A DNA stretch of 64,000 nucleotides, taken from contig NZ_QGTQ01000001.1 in the NCBI RefSeq assembly GCF_003182255.1, positions 124,001-188,000 on the forward strand. The letters run 5' to 3'. The stretch comes from Paenibacillus cellulosilyticus (lineage in GTDB: Bacteria; Bacillota; Bacilli; Paenibacillales; Paenibacillaceae). The position numbers and the translations under genes are program-made. The notes beneath the pieces are model-generated. The model saw nothing but the letters and a program-made list of their open reading frames with translations. It did no database searches and was not told the origin of the DNA. Numbering within the stretch: the first letter of the stretch is position 1; every line of letters begins with the position of its first letter. Of this stretch, positions 53,969-64,000 are shown one piece after another.

Positions 53969-54844
53969 TTATTGCTGCTGCGCATTCGCTCCGCCGACGA
54001 TTTCCGCGATTTCTTGCGTGATCGCTGCCTGACGTGCACGGTTGTACGTCAACGTCAAGCCTGCAATCATCTTCGTCGCGTTCTTCGTTGCGTTGCCCAT
54101 TGCGGTCATACGTGCGCCGAACTCGGACGCCTTACCTTCCAGAACTGCGCTGTAGATTACCGTCTCAGCGTATTTCGGAAGAAGAACGTCGAGCACCTTC
54201 TCAGGTGAAGGCTCATATTCATAGCTCGCTTTAGCTGCGCTGGAGTCGCCAGCCAGATTCGATGCATCAAGCGGCAGAAGCTGCTTGATTACCGGAATTT
54301 GCGAGATTGCGTTAACGAATTGGTTATACACCAAGTTCAGTTGATCGTATTTGCCTTCTTCGAAGCCCTTAACTGCAGCTGCAGCCAATGCCTTGATGTC
54401 AGCAAACGTCGGTGAATCGGACAGTCCTACAACTTCCTCCGTCAGCGTTACGCCGCGGCGTTTGAAGTAGTCACGTCCTTTGCGTCCGATAACGAACACT
54501 TCGTATTCTGCAGGGGACGTGTGCTTCTCCTGAATCTCCGTCCAAACTTTACGGAGTACGTTGGAGTTGTAACCACCAGCCAGACCGCGGTCAGAAGTCA
54601 CGACCAAGTAAGCCGTACGTTTGATCTCGCGGGACTGCAGCATCGGATGCTTGATTGTACCGCCGCCCGAAGCAATGCTTGCAACTACGTCACGGATTTT
54701 GTCGGTGTATGGACGGGATGCTACCGCTGCGTCTTGAGCTCGTTTGAGCTTGGCGGACGCAACCATCTCCATTGCCTTCGTAATCTGCTTCGTATTCTGC
54801 GTACTCTTGATCGAGCGCTTAATTTCGCGCATACCTTTAGCCAT
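53969..54844 (-). CDS. atpG: ATP synthase gamma subunit
   Basis: A 291-residue rotor shaft of F1. N-terminal coiled-coil helix REIKRSIKSTQNTKQITKAMEMVASAKLKRAQ and C-terminal helix MGNATKNATKMIAGLTLTYNRARQAAITQEIAEIVGGA are diagnostic. ATG 54844 follows AAGGTGG. Confidence 0.97.
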   Translation of the reverse strand: MAKGMREIKRSIKSTQNTKQITKAMEMVASAKLKRAQDAAVASRPYTDKIRDVVASIASGGGTIKHPMLQSREIKRTAYLVVTSDRGLAGGYNSNVLRKVWTEIQEKHTSPAEYEVFVIGRKGRDYFKRRGVTLTEEVVGLSDSPTFADIKALAAAAVKGFEEGKYDQLNLVYNQFVNAISQIPVIKQLLPLDASNLAGDSSAAKASYEYEPSPEKVLDVLLPKYAETVIYSAVLEGKASEFGARMTAMGNATKNATKMIAGLTLTYNRARQAAITQEIAEIVGGANAQQQ

Positions 54845-54863
54845 TCGTTGTCACCACCTTATT

Positions 54864-54905
54864 ACTGGCACAAGGGAGAAACACGAGGTTTCCCCTTCAC
54901 CCAGT
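54864..54905 (-). other. Hairpin between atpA and atpG
   Basis: Arms ACTGG / CCAGT enclose a second stem (AAGGGGAAAC with GTTTCTCCCTT, one bulge). It occupies half of the 90-nt gap and lacks a T-tract. Confidence 0.55.
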
Positions 54906-54934
54906 TCTAGTCCGCGTTATTTTGAAGAAATGGT

Positions 54935-56464
<1,530 letters not shown>

Positions 56465-57013
56465 CTACAGTGCTCGTTTGTTCAACGATTTTTGCAAACG
56501 ATTCAACTTACCCGCCAGGCTGCCATCATACAGACGGTCGCCGATGCGAACTTGAATACCGCCGAGCAGCGCTGGTTCAACAACTTGCTCTGCCGTAATT
56601 TTCTTACCCGTAATCTGGCTGAATTGCGCCGCTACTTTGTCGAGCTCTTCAGCGCTCAGCGTTTGCGCCGTATAAACCGTCGCACGCGCTTGGCCGAGGG
56701 ACTCGCCTGCGATCTTCACGTAAGCGCCGTAAACGTCACTAATAACGTTTTGACGGCCGTTCGTCAGGAGCAGCTCCAGCGTATTCAGCACAATGTATGA
56801 AACCCGATCCGCGAACACGCCGCGGAGAAGTTCGATCTTACGACTAGCATCAACCGATGGGAGCGCCAGGAATTTCTGAACGTCCACTTCACTGTTGATC
56901 GCTTGCACGATCAGCTTCAGCTGATCTTCGACTTCAGCAACGATCTGTTGCTGCTGAGCAATGTCAAACAAGGCTTTGGCGTAGCGCTTCGCTACTACGA
57001 CATTGCGGCTCAT
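56465..57013 (-). CDS. atpH: ATP synthase delta subunit
   Basis: A 182-residue peripheral-stalk (OSCP-type) subunit joining F1 to subunit b. Family pattern: AKRYAKALFDIAQQ at the start, then LLLTNGRQNVISDVYGAYVK and the C-terminal ALLGGIQVRIGDRLYDGSLAGKLNRL. It overlaps atpF by four nt (ATGA). Confidence 0.96.
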   Translation of the reverse strand: MSRNVVVAKRYAKALFDIAQQQQIVAEVEDQLKLIVQAINSEVDVQKFLALPSVDASRKIELLRGVFADRVSYIVLNTLELLLTNGRQNVISDVYGAYVKIAGESLGQARATVYTAQTLSAEELDKVAAQFSQITGKKITAEQVVEPALLGGIQVRIGDRLYDGSLAGKLNRLQKSLNKRAL

Positions 57014-57492
57014 TTGCTTCCAACCTCTTTCAGGTATTGGTCAACAAGCTGCTCTTGCGACTTCTCGTCGATTTGCTTCTCGATAATCTTCGATGCGATG
57101 GCAACGGACATGCCGCCAACTTCGCCGCGAAGTGCTGCAATTGCTTTGTTCTTCTCGCTGTCGATATCGCGAACCGCGTCGTCTTTGAGACGAGTAGCTT
57201 CGGATTTCGCTGTGCCGATAATGTCATCAGCTTGCTTGGAGCTCGTCGCTCTAGCTTGCTCGATAATGTCATGTGCTTCTTTACGCGCTTGTTGAAGCGC
57301 TTGTTTCTGTTCTTCGAGTTGCTGGGAAGCCTGTTTACGGCTGTTCTCTGCGTTGTCGAGCTGGCTTTGGATGAGCGCTTTGCGCTGCTCCATAATGCCG
57401 AACAGAGGACCGAATGCGTAACGCTTCAGCAGCCAAAAGAGAATCAGAAACGCCACTAATTGAATACCAAATGTCGACCAGACGATATGCAC
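57010..57492 (-). CDS. atpF: ATP synthase subunit b
   Basis: A 160-residue stator. One N-terminal membrane helix (FGIQLVAFLILFWLLKRYAFGPLF) and a long charged coiled coil (~35-140) with many Lys, Glu and Gln. GTG start at 57492 after AAGGGAG. Confidence 0.96.
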   Translation of the reverse strand: MHIVWSTFGIQLVAFLILFWLLKRYAFGPLFGIMEQRKALIQSQLDNAENSRKQASQQLEEQKQALQQARKEAHDIIEQARATSSKQADDIIGTAKSEATRLKDDAVRDIDSEKNKAIAALRGEVGGMSVAIASKIIEKQIDEKSQEQLVDQYLKEVGSK

Positions 57493-57558
57493 TGGGCGTC
57501 ACTCCCTTCTTTTGCAATCGGTATTACACGTGCGTACACGAAAGTTTCGATGCAAGGT

Positions 57559-57640
57559 GAAACGGCTGCTGCCATCCTCTCGGCGGCGTAGCACGTTTCA
57601 TAGAAAGTCCGCCATTAACGCTCATCGCTAGGCGGAACTT
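57559..57640 (-). other. Two hairpins between atpE and atpF
   Basis: Stem 1: 57605-57640, arms AAGTCCGCC / GGCGGAACTT with one bulge. Stem 2: 57559-57599, arms GAAACG / CGTTTC extended by GCT / AGC. They sit in the 213-nt gap after the c-subunit gene, the longest in the operon. No T-tract follows either stem. Confidence 0.6.
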
Positions 57641-57705
57641 ATCGTTCGAACAAAAGGAAGGCGCGGAGGCTAAGGCACTCCCCGCCGTAGTTGTTCGATA
57701 TAATC

Positions 57706-57945
<240 letters not shown>

Positions 57946-58037
57946 TTAAATATGTTTGAATGTATTGAGGCCCGTAAGACAGGCCATTGTTCCTGTGCTT
58001 CGGGAATGAACCCAGTGGATAGATCCGCGAATACGGA

Positions 58038-58796
58038 TTAGTGTTTCTCTTCGTGAACGATTGCCTGCGACATGTAAACCATCGTCAGCATAACGAAGAT
58101 GAAAGCCTGAATCGTACCGACGAATACGCTGAATGCTTGCCATACGATGAGCGGAATAACACCAGCCCAGCTCAGACCACCGACGATAACGCCGATCATA
58201 ACCTCGCCGGCAAAGATGTTGCCGTAGAGACGAAGCGCAAGCGACAGCGGCTTGGACACTTCCTTGATCAGGTTCAGCGGCAGGAAAGGAATGTATGGCT
58301 CGAAGTAGTGTTTGAAGTAATGCTTCGTGTTGCGGCGCATACCTTCGATGTGAGTTAGCAGAATGACGACAATTGTCAAAGCAGCCGTAACCGCTACGTC
58401 AGCCGTAGGCGATTTCCACCATGCGATATGCCCTTCTTCTTCGCCGCCAAGGTCGAGTTCCATACCGAAAATCGTAGCGCCATGATGCGCTTCCGACACG
58501 ATACCGAGCGGAAGACCAAGCATGTTGCCGACAAAGATATACATGATCAGCGCCAGACCGAGCGTCAAGTACGGCTTACCCTTCTTGAAGTCCATCGTCG
58601 TGCCGATAATACCGACAACGAATTCGATAACCCATTCTAAGAAGTTCTGCATCTTGGTCGGTTTATCAACCGATGCGCCTCGCACGCATACACGTGCCAG
58701 CACGAACACGATAATACTGGTGACAATGATCATGAAGATGGCCGCAAGGTCAAATTCCATTCCCCATTTGTGAACAATAGGAGCTATATGATCCAT
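58038..58796 (-). CDS. atpB: ATP synthase subunit a
   Basis: A 252-residue stator channel subunit. Essential Arg189 in LALRLYGNIFAGE; the final helix pair includes FSVFVGTIQAFIFVMLTMVYM. A short acidic and His-containing loop (~103-124, HHGATIFGMELDLGGEEEGH) lies outside. The ATG shares a base with the atpI stop (TAATG). Confidence 0.96.
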   Translation of the reverse strand: MDHIAPIVHKWGMEFDLAAIFMIIVTSIIVFVLARVCVRGASVDKPTKMQNFLEWVIEFVVGIIGTTMDFKKGKPYLTLGLALIMYIFVGNMLGLPLGIVSEAHHGATIFGMELDLGGEEEGHIAWWKSPTADVAVTAALTIVVILLTHIEGMRRNTKHYFKHYFEPYIPFLPLNLIKEVSKPLSLALRLYGNIFAGEVMIGVIVGGLSWAGVIPLIVWQAFSVFVGTIQAFIFVMLTMVYMSQAIVHEEKH

Positions 58797-59209
58797 TAGT
58801 TGTTTTCACCCCTTTCATCGAGGGATTGCGTACGTCCCCGCTTGCGCTTGGTCCAAAATCCCAGTAAGAGTGTTGCCAATTGGGCGACAAATAATCCCGC
58901 AGCGACAGCCTCTACTCTGAAATCAAACGTCATTGTTGCAATTACAGCTGCAAGCAAGCCGATGCACGCACGGGTGAAAAATCCCAGTGAGGCGCGACCG
59001 TTACCGCCAGCAGCGGCTCTCGCACCAATCCGGTCAATCTTCCACGCCAAATGAAGCGCATTCACCAAGCTGGCTACTGTACCCACAACAAGTCCGCCCC
59101 ACCAAGCCTGCTGCGCCGGTAAAACAGCCCAGCAGATAAAGCAAACGGACAAAAAAAAGAACGTCAAACGTGTAACGGTTCGTAGGTGGGCCGACAAGTT
59201 GTCATTCAA
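58796..59209 (-). CDS. atpI: ATP synthase-associated protein AtpI
   Basis: A 137-residue membrane protein with about four helices (LTFFFLSVCFICWAVLPAQQAWWGGLVVGTVASLVNALHLAWKID in the first half), ending in a basic tail. Position at the head of the operon and pattern fit AtpI, thought to help c-ring assembly. A TTG at 59209 overlaps the preceding stop (TTGA) and gives the best frame. Confidence 0.85.
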   Translation of the reverse strand: MNDNLSAHLRTVTRLTFFFLSVCFICWAVLPAQQAWWGGLVVGTVASLVNALHLAWKIDRIGARAAAGGNGRASLGFFTRACIGLLAAVIATMTFDFRVEAVAAGLFVAQLATLLLGFWTKRKRGRTQSLDERGENN

Positions 59210-59481
59210 GATCCTTTGCCCCCCGTAAACACTCGGATTAGAAAATAGATCGTTACGACACCGACCGCAAGTCCTGCAACGAGCCCGACAAGATACCAGT
59301 AATGCGTGCCATTAGCGGCGTCCGCCTTGGAACCAAGCCAAAAACCAGCCCCTAAACATACGGCAAGGTCAGCCCCTACGGTACCGACCAGCCCCATTGC
59401 GCGCCAAGGATTGTCCCCAAGGCCACTGTCCCGCGCGTTCCGATTATTTTCCGTAGATGGTTTTTCATTGGACGGATTCAT
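59206..59481 (-). CDS. atpZ: AtpZ/AtpI-like small membrane protein
   Basis: A 91-residue protein. A polar N-terminus precedes two helices (WRAMGLVGTVGADLAVCLGAGFWLG and YWYLVGLVAGLAVGVVTIYFLIRVF), the topology of AtpZ, a partner of AtpI in bacilli implicated in c-ring assembly or Mg/Ca transport. ATG 59481 lies seven nt after GGAG and about 18 nt from the predicted start of transcription. First gene of the atp operon. Confidence 0.82.
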   Translation of the reverse strand: MNPSNEKPSTENNRNARDSGLGDNPWRAMGLVGTVGADLAVCLGAGFWLGSKADAANGTHYWYLVGLVAGLAVGVVTIYFLIRVFTGGKGS

Positions 59482-59505
59482 AGAATCACTCCAAAACTCT
59501 CATTT

Positions 59506-59535
59506 ATTTTATCCAAGCGCAATCCATTCTGTCAA
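59506..59535 (-). promoter_or_regulatory. SigA promoter of the atp operon
   Basis: Minus strand TTGACA (59530-59535), 18-nt spacer, TAAAAT (59506-59511). This is the best vegetative promoter in the window. Confidence 0.8.
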
Positions 59536-59561
59536 TTCATATAAATTCAAACATTTAGTGA

Positions 59562-59613
59562 ACGGTGGTCCGAAAACCCTTGTGCAGCAAGGATTTTCGG
59601 ATTTCCAAACCGT
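59562..59613 (-). terminator. Terminator-like hairpin after wecB
   Basis: A 14-bp stem (59569-59582 with 59588-59601, two G-U pairs) with a short loop and flanking ACGGT / ACCGT pairing. The tail is not T-rich. It separates wecB from the atp promoter. Confidence 0.6.
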
Positions 59614-59667
59614 ACAGTACAACTGTATGCTGTACCCTCATTGGGATTGCTAATTATCCCTTGTAAA

Positions 59668-60816
59668 CTATGAACGTTGTGTGAACGGAGCCGGACGGTT
59701 GTCCGCTTTTCCAAAATGGTGCAGCAGTGCCTGAACGATCCGTACAGATGCTTGTCCATCGCCATAAGGATTCGCCGCTCGGCTCATTTGATTATACAAG
59801 TCTTGGTCAGTGAGCAGCGCGCGCGTACGCTCGTATACATCCGCTTTTTCCGTACCAACCAGCTCCAATGTACCCGCTTCGATTCCTTCCGGACGCTCTG
59901 TCGTGTCGCGAAGAACGAGCACAGGTACGCCATATGAAGGTGCTTCTTCCTGCAAACCGCCCGAGTCCGTCAGAATCAGGTGCGTATGTGGGTAGAAGTT
60001 GTGCAGATCAACGACGTCGAGCGGTTCGATCAGTTTGATGCGCGGATGGCCGCCGAGCAGCTCCTCAGCCGGTCCTTTGACCGCTGGGCTCAGATGTACC
60101 GGATAGACGATCGCGATATCCTCGAACTCATCTGCAATACGACGTACCGCGCGGAAAATGTTGCGGTGCGGCTCGCCCTGTGACTCGCGGCGGTGAGCCG
60201 TCATGAGGACGAGGCGCTTGCCTTCTGCCCATTCGAGCACTGGATGCGTGAAGTCCTTCTTAACGGTGTATTGGAACACGTCCGTAACCGTGTTGCCTGT
60301 CACGTAGATGCGCTCCTCTGACTTGTTCTCCTTGCGCAGGTTGCCCGCAGACCAATCCGTCGGTGCGAAGTGCACATCAGCCAGAACACCAGTCAGCTGA
60401 CGGTTCATCTCTTCTGGATAAGGCGATAGCTTGTTCCACGTACGCAGGCCAGCCTCAACGTGGCCGACTTGAATCTGCTGCAGGAACGCTGCATAGCTTG
60501 CGAGGAACGTCGTCAGCGTATCGCCATGCACGAGCACGATATCCGGCTTCGCTTCGCGCAGAACCGGCTCCAAGCCTTGCAGTACGCGAATCGAGATCTC
60601 GTTGAGCGTCTGGCGGTCCTTCATGACGTCGAGGTCATAGTCCGGCTGGATGTTGAACACCTCCAGCACTTGGTCTAGCATTTGGCGATGCTGCGCCGTG
60701 ACGCAGACGATCGACTCAATTTGTTCGGGATGACGCTGCAGCTCAAGAATGAGCGGCGCCATCTTGATCGCTTCGGGACGAACGCCGAAAATCGTCATGA
60801 CTTTCAATTTGGACAC
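59668..60816 (-). CDS. wecB: UDP-GlcNAc 2-epimerase (non-hydrolysing)
   Basis: A 382-residue cytosolic epimerase (WecB/MnaA) making UDP-ManNAc from UDP-GlcNAc. Family motifs: VMTIFGVRPEAIKMAPLI, TAQHRQMLDQVL, VHGDTLTTFLASYAAFLQQIQVGHVEAGLRTWN, LILTDSGGLQEEAPSYGVPVLVLRDTTERPEGIEAGT. Its product is the donor for TagA in the cluster at 6780-7571. GTG 60816 follows AGGAGC. In B. subtilis mnaA likewise lies between upp and the atp operon. Confidence 0.95.
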   Translation of the reverse strand: MSKLKVMTIFGVRPEAIKMAPLILELQRHPEQIESIVCVTAQHRQMLDQVLEVFNIQPDYDLDVMKDRQTLNEISIRVLQGLEPVLREAKPDIVLVHGDTLTTFLASYAAFLQQIQVGHVEAGLRTWNKLSPYPEEMNRQLTGVLADVHFAPTDWSAGNLRKENKSEERIYVTGNTVTDVFQYTVKKDFTHPVLEWAEGKRLVLMTAHRRESQGEPHRNIFRAVRRIADEFEDIAIVYPVHLSPAVKGPAEELLGGHPRIKLIEPLDVVDLHNFYPHTHLILTDSGGLQEEAPSYGVPVLVLRDTTERPEGIEAGTLELVGTEKADVYERTRALLTDQDLYNQMSRAANPYGDGQASVRIVQALLHHFGKADNRPAPFTQRS

Positions 60817-60929
60817 AACAAGTCAGCTCCTAACTTCACAATAAAATGCATAATGGCATGGCATAACGCGCCGCATCCTCCCTGACGGGCATCGGATCAG
60901 CGTCATGCTCAGATGAATAAGGATGGGTT

Positions 60930-61559
60930 CTAATGCGTACCGAACATCCGGTCGCCGGCATCGCCCAGACCCGGCACGATGTAACCATGGTCGTTAAGCT
61001 TCTCATCGAGCGCTGCCGTATAGATCTCCACATCCGGATGCGCCTTCTGAAGCGCTTCTACCCCTTCGGGAGCAGCGATCAGGCACATCATCTTAATTTG
61101 CTCACAGCCACGGCTCTTGAGCGAGTTAATCGCTGCAATGGCCGAACCGCCCGTCGCAAGCATCGGATCGATGACAATTAGCAGTCGATTCGTTGCATCC
61201 GTCGGCAAGTTGATATAGTACTCTACGGGTTGAAGCGTCTGCGGGTCGCGGAATAATCCGATATGGCCGATTTTGGCAGCCGGAATCATCTTCAGCATGC
61301 CATCCACCATACCAAGGCCCGCTCTTAGGATCGGGATAAGTCCAAGCATACGGCCGGATACAACCTTCGATTCCATCTTCTGCACGGGGGTTTCTACTTC
61401 GATCGTTTGAAGCGGAACGTCACGTGTAATCTCATATGCCATCAGCATAGCTACTTCGTCAACAAGCTCACGGAAGTCTTTCGTATTCGTGTCCTTATTG
61501 CGAATAAACGTCAGCTTATGCTGAATTAATGGATGATCGCACACTACCAATTTGCTCAT
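60930..61559 (-). CDS. upp: Uracil phosphoribosyltransferase
   Basis: A 209-residue salvage enzyme forming UMP from uracil and PRPP. The PRPP loop [15 protein letters not shown] and the uracil-binding C-terminus [18 protein letters not shown] are intact. ATG 61559 follows CAGGAGG. Its own extended -10 promoter lies upstream. Confidence 0.97.
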   Translation of the reverse strand: MSKLVVCDHPLIQHKLTFIRNKDTNTKDFRELVDEVAMLMAYEITRDVPLQTIEVETPVQKMESKVVSGRMLGLIPILRAGLGMVDGMLKMIPAAKIGHIGLFRDPQTLQPVEYYINLPTDATNRLLIVIDPMLATGGSAIAAINSLKSRGCEQIKMMCLIAAPEGVEALQKAHPDVEIYTAALDEKLNDHGYIVPGLGDAGDRMFGTH

Positions 61560-61627
61560 GGGGAATTGCCTCCTGATTTACTAGCTGTTGTAAGGGGAAC
61601 TTGAAGTACTCATCAATGATCCCGTTT

Positions 61628-61636
61628 ATTATAGCA
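61628..61636 (-). promoter_or_regulatory. Extended -10 promoter of upp
   Basis: Minus strand TGCTATAAT, about 65 nt before the ATG. No good -35. The 61560-61901 gap otherwise holds only this and the glyA terminator. Confidence 0.5.
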
Positions 61637-61840
61637 TTGTAAAACCGCCGTTGCATCCGGTCTCTTGCAAGCCAGTACCAACTGTTTCACCGCTCCATCT
61701 CATGTACTAATCGTCAGCTTTCCCCTATGGCGCCTTGGTAATGTAAAACGGCTATCCCTTCTTGCCCACAATCCGTCTTTCTTCTCCCACTATACCCATA
61801 ATCCGTATGTTCAATCACAGCGATCGATACATATGTATGT

Positions 61841-61880
61841 ACAAAAGATTGCCCCCTGCTCCGCTGGCGGAGAGGGGGCA
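61841..61880 (-). terminator. Rho-independent terminator after glyA
   Basis: A GC-rich stem (61850-61880: 8 bp, one bulged C, 6 bp) is followed on the minus strand by ATCTTTTG, about 20 nt past the glyA stop. Confidence 0.88.
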
Positions 61881-61901
61881 TCTTGATGTCCGGTTCTATG
61901 A

Positions 61902-63149
61902 TTAGTAAGCCATACCTGGGTACAGCGGATATTGTGCCGTCAGCGCTTGAACTTTCGCGCGTGCTTCTGCAAGGACAGCTTCGTCCTTCGTATTCTTCAG
62001 CGTCATCGCGATAACGTCAGCAATAACTTTCATTGCTTCCGTACCCATGCCTCGAGCCGTAGCTGCTGGCGTACCGATACGGATACCGCTCGTAATGAAC
62101 GGGCTCGTAGGGTCGAATGGAATCGCATTTTTGTTACAAGTAATTTGAACAGAGTCAAGAACGTGCTCTGCTTCTTTACCCGTGATGTTCAGGTTGCGCA
62201 GGTCAATCAGCATGAGGTGATTGTCCGTACCGCCCGATACGAGGTTTAGGCCGTGGCCAACAAGTGCGTCAGCGAGAACGCGAGCGTTGTCGACAACGTT
62301 CTTGCCATACTCTTTGAACGAAGGTTGAAGTGCTTCGCCGAATGCAACAGCTTTCGCTGCGATGATGTGCATGAGCGGGCCGCCTTGGGAGCCTGGGAAT
62401 ACCGCTTTATCGATTGCTGCTGCCCATGCTTTACGGCAGAGAATCATACCGCCACGAGGACCGCGCAGCGTTTTGTGCGTCGTCGTCGTTACGAAGTGTG
62501 CGTGTGGCACTGGACTTGGGTGAAGACCTGCAGCAACGAGACCAGCGATGTGAGCCATGTCAACCATGAACAGCGCGCCTACGTCTTGAGCGATTTGGCC
62601 AAGCTTCTCGAAATCGATGATGCGCGGGTATGCACTTGCACCCGCAACGATCAGGCGAGGACGGTGCTTGAACGCCAGCTTGCGAACTTCTTCATAGTCG
62701 ATCGTGAAGGAATCTTCTTGTACGCCGTAAGGAACGAAGTTGTACAGGAGGCCGGATGCGTTAACTGGGCTGCCGTGCGTCAGGTGACCGCCGTGAGCCA
62801 GGTTCATGCCGAGAACCGTGTCGCCAGGGTTGAGGCATGCCAGGTAAACAGCCATGTTCGCTTGTGCGCCGGAGTGCGGTTGAACGTTCGCATGTTCAGC
62901 ACCGAACAGTTCTTTCGCACGGTCGCGTGCGATATTTTCAGCGATGTCAACATATTCGCAGCCGCCATAGTAGCGTTTGCTTGGGTAGCCTTCTGCATAT
63001 TTGTTCGTCAGAACCGTACCCATTGCTTCGAGTACTGCCTCGCTAACGATGTTCTCCGATGCGATCAGCTCGATGTTGTCGCGTTGGCGCTGCAGCTCGA
63101 GACCAAGTGCTTTAACGATTTCTGGATCTTGTTTACGCAAATTTTCCAT
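61902..63149 (-). CDS. glyA: Serine hydroxymethyltransferase
   Basis: A 415-residue PLP enzyme converting serine and tetrahydrofolate to glycine and methylene-tetrahydrofolate. PLP-Lys226 in [30 protein letters not shown] and [14 protein letters not shown] bind cofactor. ATG 63149 follows GGGAGG. Confidence 0.97.
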   Translation of the reverse strand: MENLRKQDPEIVKALGLELQRQRDNIELIASENIVSEAVLEAMGTVLTNKYAEGYPSKRYYGGCEYVDIAENIARDRAKELFGAEHANVQPHSGAQANMAVYLACLNPGDTVLGMNLAHGGHLTHGSPVNASGLLYNFVPYGVQEDSFTIDYEEVRKLAFKHRPRLIVAGASAYPRIIDFEKLGQIAQDVGALFMVDMAHIAGLVAAGLHPSPVPHAHFVTTTTHKTLRGPRGGMILCRKAWAAAIDKAVFPGSQGGPLMHIIAAKAVAFGEALQPSFKEYGKNVVDNARVLADALVGHGLNLVSGGTDNHLMLIDLRNLNITGKEAEHVLDSVQITCNKNAIPFDPTSPFITSGIRIGTPAATARGMGTEAMKVIADVIAMTLKNTKDEAVLAEARAKVQALTAQYPLYPGMAY

Positions 63150-63239
63150 AGGATAAAATCCTCCCTCGGTTTAATGGTGAAGCTATATTCACAAGCGGTT
63201 GCCCGCATGGTTGAACGTATAGGTAAGTAGGATGCCGAT

Positions 63240-63857
63240 TTACTCGCAGGTGCTGCTTGGCCGATTCGGCTCAACCGACTGATCCAAGGTGTACACTGCC
63301 CGTGCGCCGCCGATCAGCTTCGGACGACTGTAGGCCATCGTCACATGTGCTTGGCCGATGGAGCGAATCGTTGGTCTGACTGGAACCGCCACCGCCCGCA
63401 AATGCATGCCGATGAACGTGTCGCCGATATCGACGCCTGCGTGGGCGCGAACCGATTCGACCAACACGGCATCATTCAGATGACGATACGCATGTGCGGC
63501 CATCGAGCCGCCTGCCTTCGGTACAGGAACGGCCGCGACCTCATCGAGACCGTAGCGCTCCGCCGCCTCGCGTTCCAAGACAAGTGCACGGTTCAAGTGC
63601 TCACAGCATTGATACACGGGATAAAATCCGACCTGCTGGCGGACTGCCTCCACACCAGCAAAGATTGCAGCAGCCGCGTCCGTCGTGCCTGATGTGCCGA
63701 TGCGCTTGCCGAGCACTTCACTCGTGCTGCACCCAACGACGACAAGCTGGCCGCGCTTGATGCTGCCTGCTGCCACCAATTCGCTGACAATCGTCTGCAC
63801 CGCCTGCTCAATGACAGATGCCTGCCGGCTGTCAAAAACACCATCGACGTCGCTCAT
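63240..63857 (-). CDS. TIGR01440/DUF436 family protein (YwlG-like)
   Basis: A 205-residue cytosolic protein of the UPF0340 family, of unknown function. Family landmarks are VVVGCSTSEVLGKRIGTSGTTDAAAAIF, YQCCEHLNRALVLEREAAE and DIGDTFIGMHLRAVAVPVR. ATG 63857 follows GGGAGG. The order rpiB-ywlG-glyA-upp is as in B. subtilis. Confidence 0.9.
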   Translation of the reverse strand: MSDVDGVFDSRQASVIEQAVQTIVSELVAAGSIKRGQLVVVGCSTSEVLGKRIGTSGTTDAAAAIFAGVEAVRQQVGFYPVYQCCEHLNRALVLEREAAERYGLDEVAAVPVPKAGGSMAAHAYRHLNDAVLVESVRAHAGVDIGDTFIGMHLRAVAVPVRPTIRSIGQAHVTMAYSRPKLIGGARAVYTLDQSVEPNRPSSTCE

Positions 63858-63884
63858 CGCTATGCCTCCCGTGTGAAGCGTTAT

Positions 63885-64000
63885 TTAAACGTTCGCAGCG
63901 TATTTCGCTTCGATTTCTTGTACTTTGCTGATGCGTCCAACATGGCGCTCGCCATTGGAGAACGGCGTTTCGAGCCAGATGCGGATGATCTCTTGCGCTA
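63885..64000 (-). CDS. rpiB: Ribose-5-phosphate isomerase B, C-terminal end only
   Basis: The minus strand reads QEIIRIWLETPFSNGERHVGRISKVQEIEAKYAANV then stop at 63885-63887; it runs off the right edge. The C-terminal pattern IWLxTPF-GxRHxxRxxKIxxIE is that of RpiB/LacA-LacB isomerases. Position before ywlG and glyA supports rpiB. Confidence 0.85.
   Translation of the reverse strand, partial: AQEIIRIWLETPFSNGERHVGRISKVQEIEAKYAANV

Noticed and set aside
59610-59660. Small inverted repeats (GTACAG / CTGTAC and GGGAT / ATCCC) after wecB
   Set aside because: Short arms in an AT-rich gap; no position relative to a promoter that suggests an operator.
62253-63230. 325-codon plus-strand frame antisense to glyA
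   Set aside because: Same reason; glyA is complete and certain.

Overview
The window is chromosomal DNA of an endospore-forming, flagellated, S-layer-bearing Gram-positive bacterium, most probably Paenibacillaceae (Paenibacillus-like). Support: sporulation genes (spoIIID, spoIIQ, spoIID), a spore germinant-receptor cluster, three proteins with SLH domains, CsaB, an 11-gene complex I lacking nuoEFG, and a gene order (rpiB-ywlG-glyA-upp-mnaA-atp ... ywzB-murA-spoIID-spoIIQ-spoIIID-mbl-flhO-flhP ... fabZ) that follows the Bacillus subtilis ywl/ywm/ywp region with large insertions. No rRNA, tRNA, CRISPR array, transposase or phage gene was seen. Most genes are on the minus strand.

Region by region. 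1-5.5 kb: two exported SLH-domain proteins; the first runs off the left edge and has two in-frame translation starts. 5.5-14 kb: envelope and lipid genes: tagO, tagA, csaB, a large DUF5693-like membrane protein, pgcA, fabZ, pgsA. 14-16.4 kb: a plus-strand secreted protein of eight Ig-like (BIG2) repeats. 16.6-20.4 kb: an EpuA-like small protein, flhP, flhO (behind a consensus SigD-type promoter), mbl, spoIIID (SigE-type promoter). 20.5-22.6 kb: spoIIQ (SigF/G-type promoter) and spoIID. 22.7-27.2 kb: a MacAB-type adaptor/ATPase/permease set with a divergent glycine-rich lipoprotein. 27.2-32.2 kb: murA, a DUF1146 membrane protein and a subtilisin-family protease with PPC and SLH domains. 32.7-43.1 kb: nuoA to nuoN. 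43.6-51.1 kb: dps, and divergently a germinant receptor cluster of A, C, small D-like, B, D-like, B, B. 51.1-52 kb: a CpsB-type phosphatase. 52-59.5 kb: the whole F1Fo ATP synthase operon (atpZ, I, B, E, F, H, A, G, D, C). 59.6-64 kb: mnaA/wecB, upp, glyA, a ywlG-like gene and the end of rpiB.

Functional links: WecB/MnaA (UDP-ManNAc), TagO and TagA (lipid-linked GlcNAc-ManNAc), and CsaB (pyruvylation) together could build the pyruvylated secondary cell-wall polymer that SLH domains bind, and three SLH clients are in the same window. Complex I and ATP synthase form the respiratory block. SpoIIQ, SpoIID, SpoIIID and the Ger proteins serve sporulation and germination.

The best candidates for something new are the germination cluster (three B-type permeases, two related small membrane proteins, and a middle permease with no ordinary start codon), the MacAB set with its glycine-rich adaptor and divergent lipoprotein, the tandem-start S-layer gene, and hairpins between genes of the atp operon. 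All functional statements rest on reading motifs by eye; no database search was possible.
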